Source: Paenirhizobium cremeum
GTDB lineage: Bacteria; Pseudomonadota; Alphaproteobacteria; Rhizobiales; Rhizobiaceae
NCBI RefSeq assembly: GCF_022884085.1
Contig: NZ_JAGGCS010000003.1
Location: 33,437-97,436, forward strand
Length of the DNA: 64,000 bases
Direction of reading: 5' to 3'
The translations under genes were made by a program, and so were the position numbers. Shown here piece by piece: positions 20,229 through 31,953 of this stretch; positions within the stretch are counted from its first letter, which is position 1, and the number at the start of each line of letters is the position of its first letter. A model generated the notes under the pieces. That model was given only the letters and a program-made list of their open reading frames with translations. It was not told the origin of the DNA and made no database searches.

Positions 20229-23200
20229 TTGCCGCTTGTATTGACCGATCAGGATACTTTCGAATCGGTTCGCGCCTTGCGATTTTCGCCTTTTTTCCGC
20301 CCGCTGTTTCGTCTCGTGACGGCGCTTCCCGTCGTTGTCATGACGCCCGGAGCGGTGTTTGCGGGCGATGCCGGCGCCGGAATGGATTTCCCGGCGGCCG
20401 ATCTTGCCTGGATGATGGCGGCGGCCGGCATGGTGATGATGATGCAGGTGGGCTTCCTTCTGCTCGAAGCCGGCATGGTTCGTTCCAAGAATTCGATCAA
20501 CGTCGCGCAGAAGAACCTTCTCGACTTCGTCTTCGGCGCGGTCGCCTTTGCCGCGGTCGGTTTCATGTTCGCGTTCGGGCGCTCGGCATGGCTGCCGATC
20601 GGCATTGAAGACAGTTTCTTTTTCCTGCGGAGCCTCGATAGCCGAGAGGCTGCCTTCTTTGTGTTCCAGGTGATGTTCTGCGGCACGGCCGCAACCATCG
20701 TCTCCGGCGCCGTCGCCGAGCGCATGAAGCTTGCCGCCTATGTCCTTGGCTCCATTTTCCTGTCGGCTTTCATCTACCCGGTCTTCGTGCATTGGGTTTG
20801 GGGCGCCGCCATGGCTCCCAATTCCGGGGCGTTCCTCGCCAATCTCGGTTTCATCGATTTTGCCGGCTCGACGGTGGTTCATGCGACCGGCGGCTGGATA
20901 TCGCTTGCCGCCTGTATCGTGATTGGTGCGAGACATGGCCGTTACGATGACGCGGGGAGGCCGGTGCGCATCGCAGGACACAGTCCTGTTCTGTCGACGA
21001 CCGGGGCTCTCATCCTGTTCTTCGGCTGGATCGGCTTCAATGGCGGCTCGACGCTGTCGGCCAATGCGGACGTCGCGCCGATCGTCCTGAATACGGTGCT
21101 TGCCGGCGGCATGGCCTGCTGCGTCGGCTATGTGCTCGGCTATATGCAGGATCGCATCGTGCTTCCCGAGAAATCGCTCTGCGGCATGCTGGGCGGCCTT
21201 GTGGCCGTTACTGCCGGCTGCCATGTGCTCGAACCCGGCGGCGCGTTGATCGTCGGCGCTCTGGGCGCGGTGGTCGCGATCCTCGGCAATGACTTCCTCG
21301 AGCGCAGACTGGGCGTCGACGATGCCGTCGGTGCTGTCGGCGTTCACGCCTTCGCCGGGGTCGCGGGCACGATTGCGCTGGCCTTTCTGGCTCCGGTCGA
21401 GCGTCTGCCGGCCGGAGGCCGTTTCGATCAGTTCTACGTCCAGGCCTTCGGCGCCGCGCTGAATTTCTACTGGGCATTCGGTTTCGGCTGGCTCTTCTTC
21501 AAGCTCCTCGACCTCACGATGGGGATCCGCGTGTCGGGCGAGGTCGAGGAAATCGGCCTCAATGTTGCCGAACACGGCAGCCGTCTGGGCGTCGGGCATG
21601 TCGAACAGGCGCTATCCGATCTCGTCACCGGTACGGCGGATCTCAGCCACAGGTTGCCGGTGGAGGCGGGTGACGAGGCGGAAAAGCTGACGGCACTCTT
21701 CAACCGGCTGATGGACAAGATAGAGGTCGGCGAGCGGGCGCGGGAAGAGGCGCAGGCCCTGAAGCGCGACGATGAGGAGGCCGAAAGGGTGACCGCGCTC
21801 GCCAACGCCACGTTCGAGGCGATCGTCATTCACTGCGACGGCGTGGTGGTCGACGGCAACGACCAGCTTGCGGAACTGGTGGGATCGCCGCTGCAGGATC
21901 TCCTCGGATACCCCATCGACCGCCTGCTCATAGTGCGCGGTCCCGATGACGCCGGCGAGATCGCCCGTGATGGAAGCGACTTCGACGGGGAGATCGGACT
22001 GCTTCGCGTCGACGGCGAACTCGTGCCGGTCGAGGCCAAGGGGCGCGAGATCGTCTATCGCGGCCAGACGATGCGGATCGTCTGCCTGATCGATCTTCGC
22101 GAGCGCAAGCGCGTCGAGAACCAGATCCGCTATCTCGCCCAGCACGACCCGTTGACGTCCCTGCCAAACCGGGCGCTGTTCAACCAGAAACTTGCCGAGA
22201 GCGTTGCCGACGTCAGGCGGCTCGGCGGATGCGCCGTCCTCATGATCGACCTCGATCATTTCAAGGACATCAACGACATTCATGGTCACCCGGCCGGCGA
22301 TGCCGTGATCCGCGAAACGGCCGACCGGCTGCAAAGGCTTCTGGGACGCAATGACATAGCGGCGCGTCTCGGCGGCGACGAATTCGCCATCATCCTTTCC
22401 CGGGTGAATTTCGTGGCGCAGGTGGAGGATTTCTGTCACCGGCTGGCGCAGTCCTTCCGCAAGCCGTTCGATATCGGCGCGGGCGACCTGGTCAAATGCG
22501 GCGCGAGCATCGGTGCAGCCATGTGCCCGGACCATGCCGAAACCGTTGAAGAACTGGTCGGCCGGGCGGATGTCGCGCTCTATCACGCGAAAAACGCCGG
22601 TCGCAACATCTGGCAGATTTTCAAGCCGGGCATGAACGCGCTGATCGAGAAACGTCGCGCGCTGGAAGTCGATCTCGACGCAGGCATTGCGAAGGGTGAA
22701 TTCGAACTCTTCCTGCAGCCGCGTGTCGACGTCGTTTCCGCGGAGGTTACCTCCTATGAGGCGTTGCTGCGGTGGCATCATCCCGAACGCGGCATCGTCA
22801 GCCCGGTGGATTTCATCCCCGTGGCCGAGGCATCCGGTAATATCATCGCCCTGGGCGAATGGGTGATCCATGAAGCCTGCCGCATTCTGGCGCTGGAGGA
22901 GAACGTCGAGAAACTTTCGATCAATGTCAGCCCGATCCAGTTCCGTCATACGGATTTCCATCGCCGTCTCGACGATATCGTGCGCAGGGCCGGAGTCGAC
23001 CCGCGGCGGCTGGAACTGGAAATCACCGAGAGCGTGCTGATCGACGACGACAAGCGGGCGCTGAAGATCCTCAAGGAACTCAAGACGAGCGGCTATGCGA
23101 TTGCGCTCGACGATTTTGGAACCGGCTATTCCTCGCTGAGTTATCTCAGCCGCTACCCCTTCGACACGATCAAGATCGACCGCGGTTTTGTCGCCAATCT

Positions 23201-23471
23201 CGGGGATGAGGGCAGCGCCGAAGCGATCGTCCATTCGATCATCGATCTCGGCGGACGGCTGGGCATGACGGTGGTGGCCGAGGGGGTAGAGACGCTGGAA
23301 CAGGCCTCGTTCCTCGCGCGATCGGGTTGCGACGAACTGCAGGGCTACCTGCTCGGCCAGCCGCAGCCGTTGGAGCGGATCGCGGTTTCCGTTCCGGCCG
23401 AGGTGGTTGCCGGCCTTGCGCGCGAAAAGCGCAACGGGGGTGGAAGGCCGTCGGTCCTGGCGTCGTCGTGA
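20229..23471 (+). CDS. Ammonium transporter fused to GGDEF and EAL domains
   Basis: A 1080-aa fusion. Residues about 50-420 form an 11-TM Amt/Rh channel with the twin-histidine pore (FAGSTVVHATGG and AVGVHAFAG) and FGWIGFNGG. The tail VSGEVEEIGLNVAEHG is the conserved Amt C-terminal region that contacts PII proteins. Then come a HAMP-like stretch, a PAS-like domain (about 520-620), GGDEF at about 715 (intact, no RxxD I-site) and EAL (EALLRWHHP at about 844, ELEITES, DDFGTGYSS). Ammonium occupancy may control c-di-GMP turnover. The signal-peptide-like N-terminus starts at a TTG without a clear ribosome-binding site; the true start is uncertain. Confidence 0.9.
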   Translation: MPLVLTDQDTFESVRALRFSPFFRPLFRLVTALPVVVMTPGAVFAGDAGAGMDFPAADLAWMMAAAGMVMMMQVGFLLLEAGMVRSKNSINVAQKNLLDFVFGAVAFAAVGFMFAFGRSAWLPIGIEDSFFFLRSLDSREAAFFVFQVMFCGTAATIVSGAVAERMKLAAYVLGSIFLSAFIYPVFVHWVWGAAMAPNSGAFLANLGFIDFAGSTVVHATGGWISLAACIVIGARHGRYDDAGRPVRIAGHSPVLSTTGALILFFGWIGFNGGSTLSANADVAPIVLNTVLAGGMACCVGYVLGYMQDRIVLPEKSLCGMLGGLVAVTAGCHVLEPGGALIVGALGAVVAILGNDFLERRLGVDDAVGAVGVHAFAGVAGTIALAFLAPVERLPAGGRFDQFYVQAFGAALNFYWAFGFGWLFFKLLDLTMGIRVSGEVEEIGLNVAEHGSRLGVGHVEQALSDLVTGTADLSHRLPVEAGDEAEKLTALFNRLMDKIEVGERAREEAQALKRDDEEAERVTALANATFEAIVIHCDGVVVDGNDQLAELVGSPLQDLLGYPIDRLLIVRGPDDAGEIARDGSDFDGEIGLLRVDGELVPVEAKGREIVYRGQTMRIVCLIDLRERKRVENQIRYLAQHDPLTSLPNRALFNQKLAESVADVRRLGGCAVLMIDLDHFKDINDIHGHPAGDAVIRETADRLQRLLGRNDIAARLGGDEFAIILSRVNFVAQVEDFCHRLAQSFRKPFDIGAGDLVKCGASIGAAMCPDHAETVEELVGRADVALYHAKNAGRNIWQIFKPGMNALIEKRRALEVDLDAGIAKGEFELFLQPRVDVVSAEVTSYEALLRWHHPERGIVSPVDFIPVAEASGNIIALGEWVIHEACRILALEENVEKLSINVSPIQFRHTDFHRRLDDIVRRAGVDPRRLELEITESVLIDDDKRALKILKELKTSGYAIALDDFGTGYSSLSYLSRYPFDTIKIDRGFVANLGDEGSAEAIVHSIIDLGGRLGMTVVAEGVETLEQASFLARSGCDELQGYLLGQPQPLERIAVSVPAEVVAGLAREKRNGGGRPSVLASS

Positions 23472-23602
23472 CGTCTCGACGTCCGACGGATGTCGAAGCT
23501 TGGCCCGGCGGACATGCCGGACCGGATCTCGGCAGATCTTGTTGAAGTGCCGAAATGCCTGATAATACAAAGCTGCAGCATCGTCCCCATGAATGAGGAA
23601 CC

Positions 23603-24871
23603 GTGAGTATGGAGACGTGGAACCTGGCATTGTTCGTCAGTGAAGCCGTGCTCTATTTCGTGTTGATGACGGCCCTTCTCCATTTCCGTCACAGGATCGG
23701 GCTTGGCGTGTTTCTGACAGCGCTCGGCGTCATGCATTTCGTCGAGACGTATCTCGCAGCCGTTTTCTACATCGCGCTCCCCTTCGGCGTGGTATCGCCG
23801 GGCTCCTCCGTATTCTTCGCTGGCAAGCTGATGATGATCCTGATGCTCTACATCAAGGAGGACGCCTCGACGGTACGCCAGCCGATATACGGGCTCTTCC
23901 TCGGCAATCTGGTGACGGTTGCGGTGGCGCAGCTTCTCCTGTTGCACCAGACGATCGAGCCGACGCCCGCCCAGGCTGCCGACATGCAGTTCCTGCGGGA
24001 TATGGGCCTGCTGATGATCTGGGGAACGACACTGCTCTACCTCGATTCGCTCGGCATCATCCTGCTCTACGAGCGGCTCGGGCGACCGATGTCGCGTCTG
24101 CCGGTGATACGGTTCTGGCTCTGCGGCGCCGTGGTGCTCACCTTCGACCAGGCGGGTTTCTTCTTGCTGCTGAGCTATCTCTTCAACGCACCGATGGAGG
24201 TCTTCTGGGGCGGCTGGAAGGCGAAAATGGTTTCCGTCGCGCTTTATGCGGCGATGTTTGCGCTTTACCACCGGCTGTTGCGCGGCGTCGGCGCGACGCA
24301 GGCGAGGCGTCCGATCCGCGATATTTTCAGCGACCTGACATTCCGGGAGCGCTACGAGGATCTGCTGGCGCGGACCGGACGCGACGTGCTGACCGGTGTC
24401 TTCGATCGGGGCCGCATGGAGATCGAGGGCCCGCACATGCTGCGCGATTCGCTCAAGGAGGGCGCGCCGGCCAGTCTGATAATTCTCGATGTGGACTATT
24501 TCAAATCGATCAACGACCGTTTCGGCCATCTGCGCGGCGACGATCTGTTGAAAACCATCGCGGGCTGCCTTCAGTCCGAGATAAGGCAGCAGGATCATCT
24601 CTTCCGCTTCGGCGGCGAGGAATTTGTGGTGATGTGCCCGCGCACGGGTTATGCGGAGGCCATGGTTATAGGCGAGCGGCTGTGCGCGATCATCCGCGAC
24701 ACGGTGCGCAATCCCTCTGGTGAGACGGTGACCGTCAGCCTCGGCATTGCTGCCGCCCCGGAGGACGGCAACAGTTTCAACGGCCTGCTATCGACCGCTG
24801 ACGAGCGGCTCTATCGGGCCAAGGGCGAGGGCCGGAACCGGATCGTGGGCCGGCCGGCCGCCGAGGCTTAG
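23603..24871 (+). CDS. Membrane diguanylate cyclase (GGDEF)
   Basis: A 422-aa protein with about seven N-terminal TM helices (to about residue 230) and a C-terminal GGDEF domain whose active site reads GGEEF. An RxxD inhibitory site (RQQD) stands exactly five residues upstream, so product inhibition by c-di-GMP is expected. The sensor part does not match a named domain I can identify. GTG at 23,603 follows GAGGAA; ATG two codons later is equally possible. It follows the Amt-GGDEF-EAL gene by 131 bases and overlaps convergent azoR by 4. Confidence 0.88.
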   Translation: MSMETWNLALFVSEAVLYFVLMTALLHFRHRIGLGVFLTALGVMHFVETYLAAVFYIALPFGVVSPGSSVFFAGKLMMILMLYIKEDASTVRQPIYGLFLGNLVTVAVAQLLLLHQTIEPTPAQAADMQFLRDMGLLMIWGTTLLYLDSLGIILLYERLGRPMSRLPVIRFWLCGAVVLTFDQAGFFLLLSYLFNAPMEVFWGGWKAKMVSVALYAAMFALYHRLLRGVGATQARRPIRDIFSDLTFRERYEDLLARTGRDVLTGVFDRGRMEIEGPHMLRDSLKEGAPASLIILDVDYFKSINDRFGHLRGDDLLKTIAGCLQSEIRQQDHLFRFGGEEFVVMCPRTGYAEAMVIGERLCAIIRDTVRNPSGETVTVSLGIAAAPEDGNSFNGLLSTADERLYRAKGEGRNRIVGRPAAEA

Positions 24872-25482
24872 GCAGCCTGCGCCAGTTCCTGGGCGCGGGC
24901 CTTTGCAGCGCCGATCGCCTTTTCGGCCGCTTCCGGACCGTAGGCGACACCTTCGATGCGAATCGCTTCGATGTCGGTGATGCCGATGAAGTTCAGCACG
25001 CGACGGAGATAGGGTTCGGCGAAATCGAAGGCGGCTGCGTCGCCGGAGTAGATGCCGCCGGACGCGATGACGAGATAGGCCTTTTTGCCGGAGAGGAGGC
25101 CGACCGGGCCGTTCTCGGTATAGCGGAAGGTGCGGCCAGCGCGGGCGACATGGTCGATCCACGATTTCAGAATCGAGGAAATCCCGAAATTGATGAAGCC
25201 GGTGGAGATCACGATCGTGTCGGCATCGAGCAGTTCATCGACCGCAGCATCGGAAACGGCGATGACTTCGGCCTGGGCCGGAGTGCGGTCTTCGGGTGTC
25301 AAACGGATCGCGGCCGAGAAATCGGCGCCGATATGGGGCAGGGGAGCAAGCGAGAGATCGCGGTCGACAACGGTCATGTCCGGCGTCTTGCGGCGCAGTT
25401 CGTCAACAAGCTGCAGCGCGATCTTGGTGGAGAGAGAATCGTCGCCGCGGGTGCTGCCGCGGACAAGAAGGAGATTCGACAT
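24868..25482 (-). CDS. azoR: FMN-dependent NADH-azoreductase
   Basis: A 204-aa flavodoxin-2 fold enzyme reducing azo compounds and quinones with NADH. Typical elements: N-terminal LLLVRGSTRGDDSLSTKIA phosphate loop, INFGISSILKSWIDHVARAGRTF at the FMN/active-site face, and VIASGGIYS. Divergent from a LysR-type gene, which probably controls it, as is common for azoR-like genes. Confidence 0.9.
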   Translation of the reverse strand: MSNLLLVRGSTRGDDSLSTKIALQLVDELRRKTPDMTVVDRDLSLAPLPHIGADFSAAIRLTPEDRTPAQAEVIAVSDAAVDELLDADTIVISTGFINFGISSILKSWIDHVARAGRTFRYTENGPVGLLSGKKAYLVIASGGIYSGDAAAFDFAEPYLRRVLNFIGITDIEAIRIEGVAYGPEAAEKAIGAAKARAQELAQAA

Positions 25483-25619
25483 TGTTTGCCTCTTGATCTG
25501 GAATGGTTAGCCGCAGGTCCAGGGAGGAGACGTGTGCGGTGCAAGACAGATAAGTCGCGCGACCAATCGAAAAAACTGTGATAATATCGATCCGTTCAAT
25601 CGATGAATTGGATGGAGTT

Positions 25620-26627
25620 ATGCTGCCGAATCCCACGCTCGACCAGTTGCAGGTCTTTGTCGCCATTGCCGAAACCGGTAGCTTTTCCGCTGCCGCCAGA
25701 CATCTCAACAGGGCGCAATCCGTCATCAGTTACACGATCGGCAATCTGGAGGCGCAACTACAGTTGACGCTTTTCGAGCGCAGCGGCGTACGCCAGCCGG
25801 TACTGACGGAGGCCGGCAGGGCGGTGCTGGAAGATGCCAGGCGCATCATTGCGGATCTCGACGGGCTGCGCGCCCGCACCAAGGCGCTGACCGAGGGGCT
25901 GGAGCCGCAATTGTCCGTGGCCGTCAGCGTCATGGTGCCGGAATTCACGGTGCTCGAGGTGCTGACCCTGTTCCAGCGGCAGTTTGCCACCGTGCCGTTG
26001 CACCTGACGGTCGGCTCGCCCTTCCTCGTTGCCCGGATGGTGGAGGACGGGACGGCCGACATCGGCATCGGCGGTGCCACCAAGGAGGCCGTGAGCGGCG
26101 TTTCGGAACTCAAGATCGGCCATTCCTTCATCGTACCGGTCGCCGCCCCGAAGCATCGGTTGGCGACGCTGCGCAGGCGCCTGACGCTCGCCGACGTTCA
26201 GGAAGACGTTCAGATCATCGTTTCCGACACAACACGTCCGCTCGACAACAGCGGCTTCAACATCATCTCGCGGCGCAGATGGCGCGTGAGCGACATGGGC
26301 ACCAAGCATCGACTGGTGCTGGCCGGTCTCGGCTGGGGTGGGGTGCCGCTTCCGATGGTACGCGACGATCTTGTCGAGGGGAGGCTGGTCAGGCTCGACG
26401 TCGAGCCCTACGAGCACTTCGAATATCCCCTGGCCGCGCTGTGGCGGGTCGCCACCCCGCCCGGCCCGGCGGGGCGATGGCTGGTCGACCGCATGGCAGA
26501 GCGACTGTCGAACTGCCCCAACAACATGGCTGACGCCATGGCCCGCCTGGTGGACGGCAATGAAACGGCGCCTGCCGCACCCATGGGCAGGCCCGCTGCG
26601 GCGTCGCTGCGCGAAGTGGCCTGCTGA
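25620..26627 (+). CDS. LysR-family transcriptional regulator
   Basis: A 335-aa regulator with an N-terminal winged HTH (LDQLQVFVAIAETGSFSAAARHLNRAQSVISYTIGNLEAQL) and a periplasmic-binding-protein-like effector domain. Start at MLPNPTLDQ; an upstream in-frame ATG adds 14 non-family residues. The divergent azoR gene across 137 bases is the likely target. The co-inducer is unknown. It ends 4 bases before the convergent cpdB stop. Confidence 0.9.
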   Translation: MLPNPTLDQLQVFVAIAETGSFSAAARHLNRAQSVISYTIGNLEAQLQLTLFERSGVRQPVLTEAGRAVLEDARRIIADLDGLRARTKALTEGLEPQLSVAVSVMVPEFTVLEVLTLFQRQFATVPLHLTVGSPFLVARMVEDGTADIGIGGATKEAVSGVSELKIGHSFIVPVAAPKHRLATLRRRLTLADVQEDVQIIVSDTTRPLDNSGFNIISRRRWRVSDMGTKHRLVLAGLGWGGVPLPMVRDDLVEGRLVRLDVEPYEHFEYPLAALWRVATPPGPAGRWLVDRMAERLSNCPNNMADAMARLVDGNETAPAAPMGRPAAASLREVAC

Positions 26628-26631
26628 GCGG

Positions 26632-28620
<1,989 letters not shown>

Positions 28621-28827
28621 GGGGGGCTCCTTCATGAAAATCCTCTCGGGCCGGGAGAGTATGTCTGTTTTGCGAGAAGTGCATCCCGAAAATGACAGGG
28701 ATGTGATGCCTTTGCGATCCCCACCGACATATGCGATCGGTCACATTTATCTTTGGTTGTCTTTAAGAATAAAAGCAATTATAAGGTGAGTAATGGAGTG
28801 TAGGACAACTGCTTATAGGGGGACAGG

Positions 28828-29598
28828 ATGCAGTGGTGGAGTTCCATCTTTGTGGCTGGAGCCGTCGGGGGAATGTCGCCGGAACTGGCGCGTATGGCCG
28901 TTCGGGCGCAATCAGGCGAATTCGCATTATGGTTGGCGAAGCTGGTTAACGAGCCGTCCTTTTCCATAGCCGTTCCGGTGATCGCTTCGCTCGGCATTCT
29001 GTTGTTGCTTGCCCTGATCGGCGGGCTCGTTGCGCACTACGTGCGCGAGGAAAGCAACGGCAAGGCCTTTCTGCTCGGTATCGGGGCTCCCGCCTTTGTC
29101 CTCTCCACCCTGGGTGCTGCGTCTTCGAACGATGATGTGACCAAGTTCACTTCTGTCATCCCCGCCGGGACGGCGATGAACGGCAGTTCCTTCCCGTTTT
29201 CCAGCGCTTTCGCCCAGTCAAAAACCGAGGCGCCGCCGGCCACGGTCCTGCTCGATGTCGGGGCGATCTCGGGTCCATGCGTTGAATGTCGCGTTGTCCT
29301 GCAGGACGCAGCCGGCCAGCAGCTGGCCACCCAGCCCATCGGCGCCGGTGAGAAACAGGTCGAGCTGGTCGTTCCCTCCGGTGCGGCGACCGCGACGATC
29401 GAGGGCGTCGGCGATACCAACAATGCGCAGTTTTCGCTGAGCGGCCTTGCGGAGAACCAGCCTGGAGCGGGCGGCACCGTCGACATCGAGGTTTCCCGCT
29501 CACGTAACTATCTGAACGATTTCCGCTATCTGCTCGGCAATGCGAGCATACAGCCGTTCGACATCGAATTGAAGCAATCCGCCCCCGCGACGCAATAG
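28828..29598 (+). CDS. Hypothetical membrane protein
   Basis: A 256-aa protein with one or two N-terminal hydrophobic segments (VPVIASLGILLLLALIGGLVAHYV is the clear TM) and a soluble C-terminal domain of beta-rich, carbohydrate-binding-like character (VLLDVGAISGPCVECRVVL, VELVVPSGAATATIEG). Two cysteines (CVEC) could form a metal or disulphide site. I do not recognise the family. It is a single gene divergent from cpdB. Confidence 0.65.
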   Translation: MQWWSSIFVAGAVGGMSPELARMAVRAQSGEFALWLAKLVNEPSFSIAVPVIASLGILLLLALIGGLVAHYVREESNGKAFLLGIGAPAFVLSTLGAASSNDDVTKFTSVIPAGTAMNGSSFPFSSAFAQSKTEAPPATVLLDVGAISGPCVECRVVLQDAAGQQLATQPIGAGEKQVELVVPSGAATATIEGVGDTNNAQFSLSGLAENQPGAGGTVDIEVSRSRNYLNDFRYLLGNASIQPFDIELKQSAPATQ

Positions 29599-29608
29599 AG
29601 CGGGGGCG
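29580..29608 (+). terminator. Possible terminator overlapping the stop of the membrane protein gene
   Basis: Perfect 9-bp GC stem (CGCCCCCGC and GCGGGGGCG) with the TAG stop codon in its loop. The T-run after it is weak (ATTCCTCT). Confidence 0.45.
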
Positions 29609-29672
29609 ATTCCTCTCGCAGAGCACGGCGAACTCCCCGTCGCCAACAGGATTTTTCGCCGCCGTCGCTGGC

Positions 29673-30008
29673 TCAGCGGGTGAGAACCGGCCTAACTTCC
29701 TGGTGGAAATTGCGGAAATAGGCCGATATCTGTGCCAGCGAATTGGAATTCTGTTGGATCTGCACACCGAGATAACCGCCATAAGCCCAGCGGACGGTCC
29801 CCTCGATCAGGCCGATGTCATCGGTCTGGATAATGACGTTGCTGCCCTTTGCCACGTGCAGGCGCCCCATCAGTTCGAGCCCTATCCCGGTCCGGGAGAT
29901 GTTGTAGATACGTCCCTCGGCTTCCTGATTGAGATGCCTGACCTTGCCCCTCATCCGCACGCGGCTGCGGTTGGCCTTGCGCCCTTCGACGTGAAGTCTG
30001 TGCTCCAT
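29673..30008 (-). CDS. PilZ-domain protein
   Basis: A 111-aa single-domain candidate c-di-GMP receptor. RKANRSRVR supplies the RxxxR element and YNISRTGIGLEL the NxSxxG element, followed by a beta barrel (IIQTDDIGLIEGTVRWAYGG). AGGGGG precedes the ATG of MEHRLHVEGR. It is the second PilZ gene in the window. It ends a short run of minus-strand genes below the Lrp regulator, with about 100 bases between. Confidence 0.82.
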   Translation of the reverse strand: MEHRLHVEGRKANRSRVRMRGKVRHLNQEAEGRIYNISRTGIGLELMGRLHVAKGSNVIIQTDDIGLIEGTVRWAYGGYLGVQIQQNSNSLAQISAYFRNFHQEVRPVLTR

Positions 30009-30112
30009 CGCATACCCCCTTGATGTTCGGTTTCGGGGCAGAATGCAGGCAAGGCGTCGCCACCGGTTGAAAACGATCGCTAAAATCCGATCCGTTCTGC
30101 ATTTTTCCCGCA

Positions 30113-30574
30113 TCAGAGACCGACATTCGGGCGGTCCATGACCTCGCGCAGCGCAAAGCTGGAATTGATCTTGACCACATGCGGCAGGGCCGAGAGCCAG
30201 TCCCGGTGAATCCGTTCGTAATCCTCCAGATCCTTGGCCGCGACCCTGAGGATATAGTCGTATTCGCCGGACATCAGGTAGCAGACGAGCACGTTGGGGC
30301 AGCGTTTGACCGCCGCCTCGAACTCGTTGAGCGTCTTGGCGAACTGTCCCGACAGTGAGATATGGACGATCACCATCATCCTGTACTCGATCGCCTTGTT
30401 CGACAGCCGCGCGTGATAGCCGCTGATGACACCCGTCTTTTCGAGAATATCGTGCCGCCGAGAACAGGCCGAGGGACTGAGCCCCACCTTCTCGGCGAGT
30501 TCGGCATTGGTGATGCGGCCGTTTTTCTGAAGCTCCTTCAGAATGGCAAGATCGATGCTGTCGAGTTCACTCAT
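30113..30574 (-). CDS. Lrp/AsnC-family transcriptional regulator, probable ald regulator
   Basis: A 153-aa protein with an N-terminal HTH (LDSIDLAILKELQKNGRITNAELAEKVGLSPS) and a C-terminal RAM (ACT-like) effector domain (VLVCYLMSGEYDYILRV). It is divergent from alanine dehydrogenase, the same arrangement as AldR/BkdR-type activators. It probably senses alanine or another amino acid and activates ald. The pairing is inferred from context. Confidence 0.9.
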   Translation of the reverse strand: MSELDSIDLAILKELQKNGRITNAELAEKVGLSPSACSRRHDILEKTGVISGYHARLSNKAIEYRMMVIVHISLSGQFAKTLNEFEAAVKRCPNVLVCYLMSGEYDYILRVAAKDLEDYERIHRDWLSALPHVVKINSSFALREVMDRPNVGL

Positions 30575-30605
30575 TCGTGTAACCTTCGAACTTCATAGGT
30601 ATCTA

Positions 30606-30619
30606 CGCAATTTTCTGCG
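30606..30619. promoter_or_regulatory. Candidate Lrp-type site between the regulator and ald
   Basis: CGCA-N6-TGCG (CGCAATTTTCTGCG) is a small dyad with an A/T centre in the 157-base divergent promoter region. Lrp/AsnC regulators favour such sites. No second clear copy was found, so this is tentative. Confidence 0.35.
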
Positions 30620-30731
30620 AATAAGCCCTTCTTGGCAATCCGATTTTGCAAGGACATTCCACCCGTTCGATGCTTCAATTTCTCGCCTTCAACCACAGAC
30701 CGGCGCGAGGCCGGCAAGAAGAGAGGAACCC

Positions 30732-31850
30732 ATGCGCGTAGGCTGCCCCAAGGAAATCAAGAACCATGAATACCGGGTCGGACTGACGCCCGGCGCCGTA
30801 CGGGAATACGTGGCCCATGGTCACGATGTTCTGATCGAAACGGGGGCGGGGGCCGGCATCGGCGCCGACGACGGCGCCTATATGGCAGCCGGCGCCAGGA
30901 TCGCGGCAAGTGCGAAGGACGTGTTCGACAAGTCCGACATGATCGTCAAGGTCAAGGAGCCGCAACCCTCCGAATGGGTGCAACTGCGCGAAGGCCAGAT
31001 CCTCTATACCTATCTGCACCTCGCGCCCGATCCGGAGCAGACAAAGGGGCTTTTGGAGAGCGGCGTGACGGCGGTCGCCTACGAGACCGTCACCGACGAT
31101 CGCGGCGGCCTGCCGTTGCTCGCGCCTATGTCGGAAGTGGCGGGACGTCTCGCTATCCAGGCAGGCGCGACGGCGTTGCAGAAGGCGAATGGCGGTCGCG
31201 GCATCCTGCTCGGCGGCGTCCCGGGTGTCCTGCCGGCGAAAGTGACCGTGATCGGTGGCGGCGTGGTCGGCCTGCATGCCGCCCGCATGGCCGCCGGCCT
31301 CGGTGCGGACGTGAGCATTCTCGACCGTTCGCTACCGCGCCTTCGCGTGCTCGACGAACTTTTCGCCGGTCGGGTGCACACCATCTATTCGACGATCGAC
31401 GCGCTGGAACAGGAAGTCTTTTCTGCCGATCTCGTGATCGGCGCAGTGCTGATCCCCGGAGCGGCCGCGCCGAAGCTCGTGACCCGCGAGATGCTGTCCG
31501 GCATGAAGAAGGGAGCGGTTATCGTCGACGTGGCGATCGACCAGGGCGGCTGCTTCGAAACGTCCCACGCCACCACGCACTCCGATCCGACCTATGAGAT
31601 CGACGGCGTCGTACATTACTGCGTCGCGAACATGCCGGGCGCCGTTCCCGTGACATCCGCCCATGCGCTCAATAATGCCACGCTGGCGCATGGTCTTGCT
31701 CTCGCCGACAAGGGCCTGCGCGCGATTGCCGAAGACCGGCACCTGCGCAATGGCCTCAATGTGCACAGGGGTCGTGTCACCAACAGGCCCGTCGCGGAAG
31801 CGCTCGGCTACGATCTTCAGGCGCCGGAGCTGGCGTTGAACGTCGCCTGA
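30732..31850 (+). CDS. ald: Alanine dehydrogenase
   Basis: NAD-dependent oxidative deamination of L-alanine to pyruvate and ammonium. The 372-aa protein has the family N-terminus ([19 protein letters not shown]), the nucleotide-binding glycine motif [19 protein letters not shown] and [15 protein letters not shown]. Start at MRVGCPKE, preceded by AGAGGA; the upstream in-frame stretch is not family-like. Monocistronic with a strong terminator; probably induced by the divergent Lrp regulator in the presence of alanine. Confidence 0.95.
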   Translation: MRVGCPKEIKNHEYRVGLTPGAVREYVAHGHDVLIETGAGAGIGADDGAYMAAGARIAASAKDVFDKSDMIVKVKEPQPSEWVQLREGQILYTYLHLAPDPEQTKGLLESGVTAVAYETVTDDRGGLPLLAPMSEVAGRLAIQAGATALQKANGGRGILLGGVPGVLPAKVTVIGGGVVGLHAARMAAGLGADVSILDRSLPRLRVLDELFAGRVHTIYSTIDALEQEVFSADLVIGAVLIPGAAAPKLVTREMLSGMKKGAVIVDVAIDQGGCFETSHATTHSDPTYEIDGVVHYCVANMPGAVPVTSAHALNNATLAHGLALADKGLRAIAEDRHLRNGLNVHRGRVTNRPVAEALGYDLQAPELALNVA

Positions 31851-31910
31851 GAAAAGACTGCCACGGCAAGCGCGATGTCAGGTCCGCTTCTTCGGCGTGG
31901 CCGTGGCCGA

Positions 31911-31944
31911 AAGGGCCGGCTCTTCCATCGGCCGGCCCTTTTTT
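31911..31944 (+). terminator. Rho-independent terminator of ald
   Basis: Perfect 10-bp stem (AAGGGCCGGC and GCCGGCCCTT), 10-base loop, then a T6 run. Confidence 0.9.
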
Positions 31945-31953
31945 CGTTCCCGC

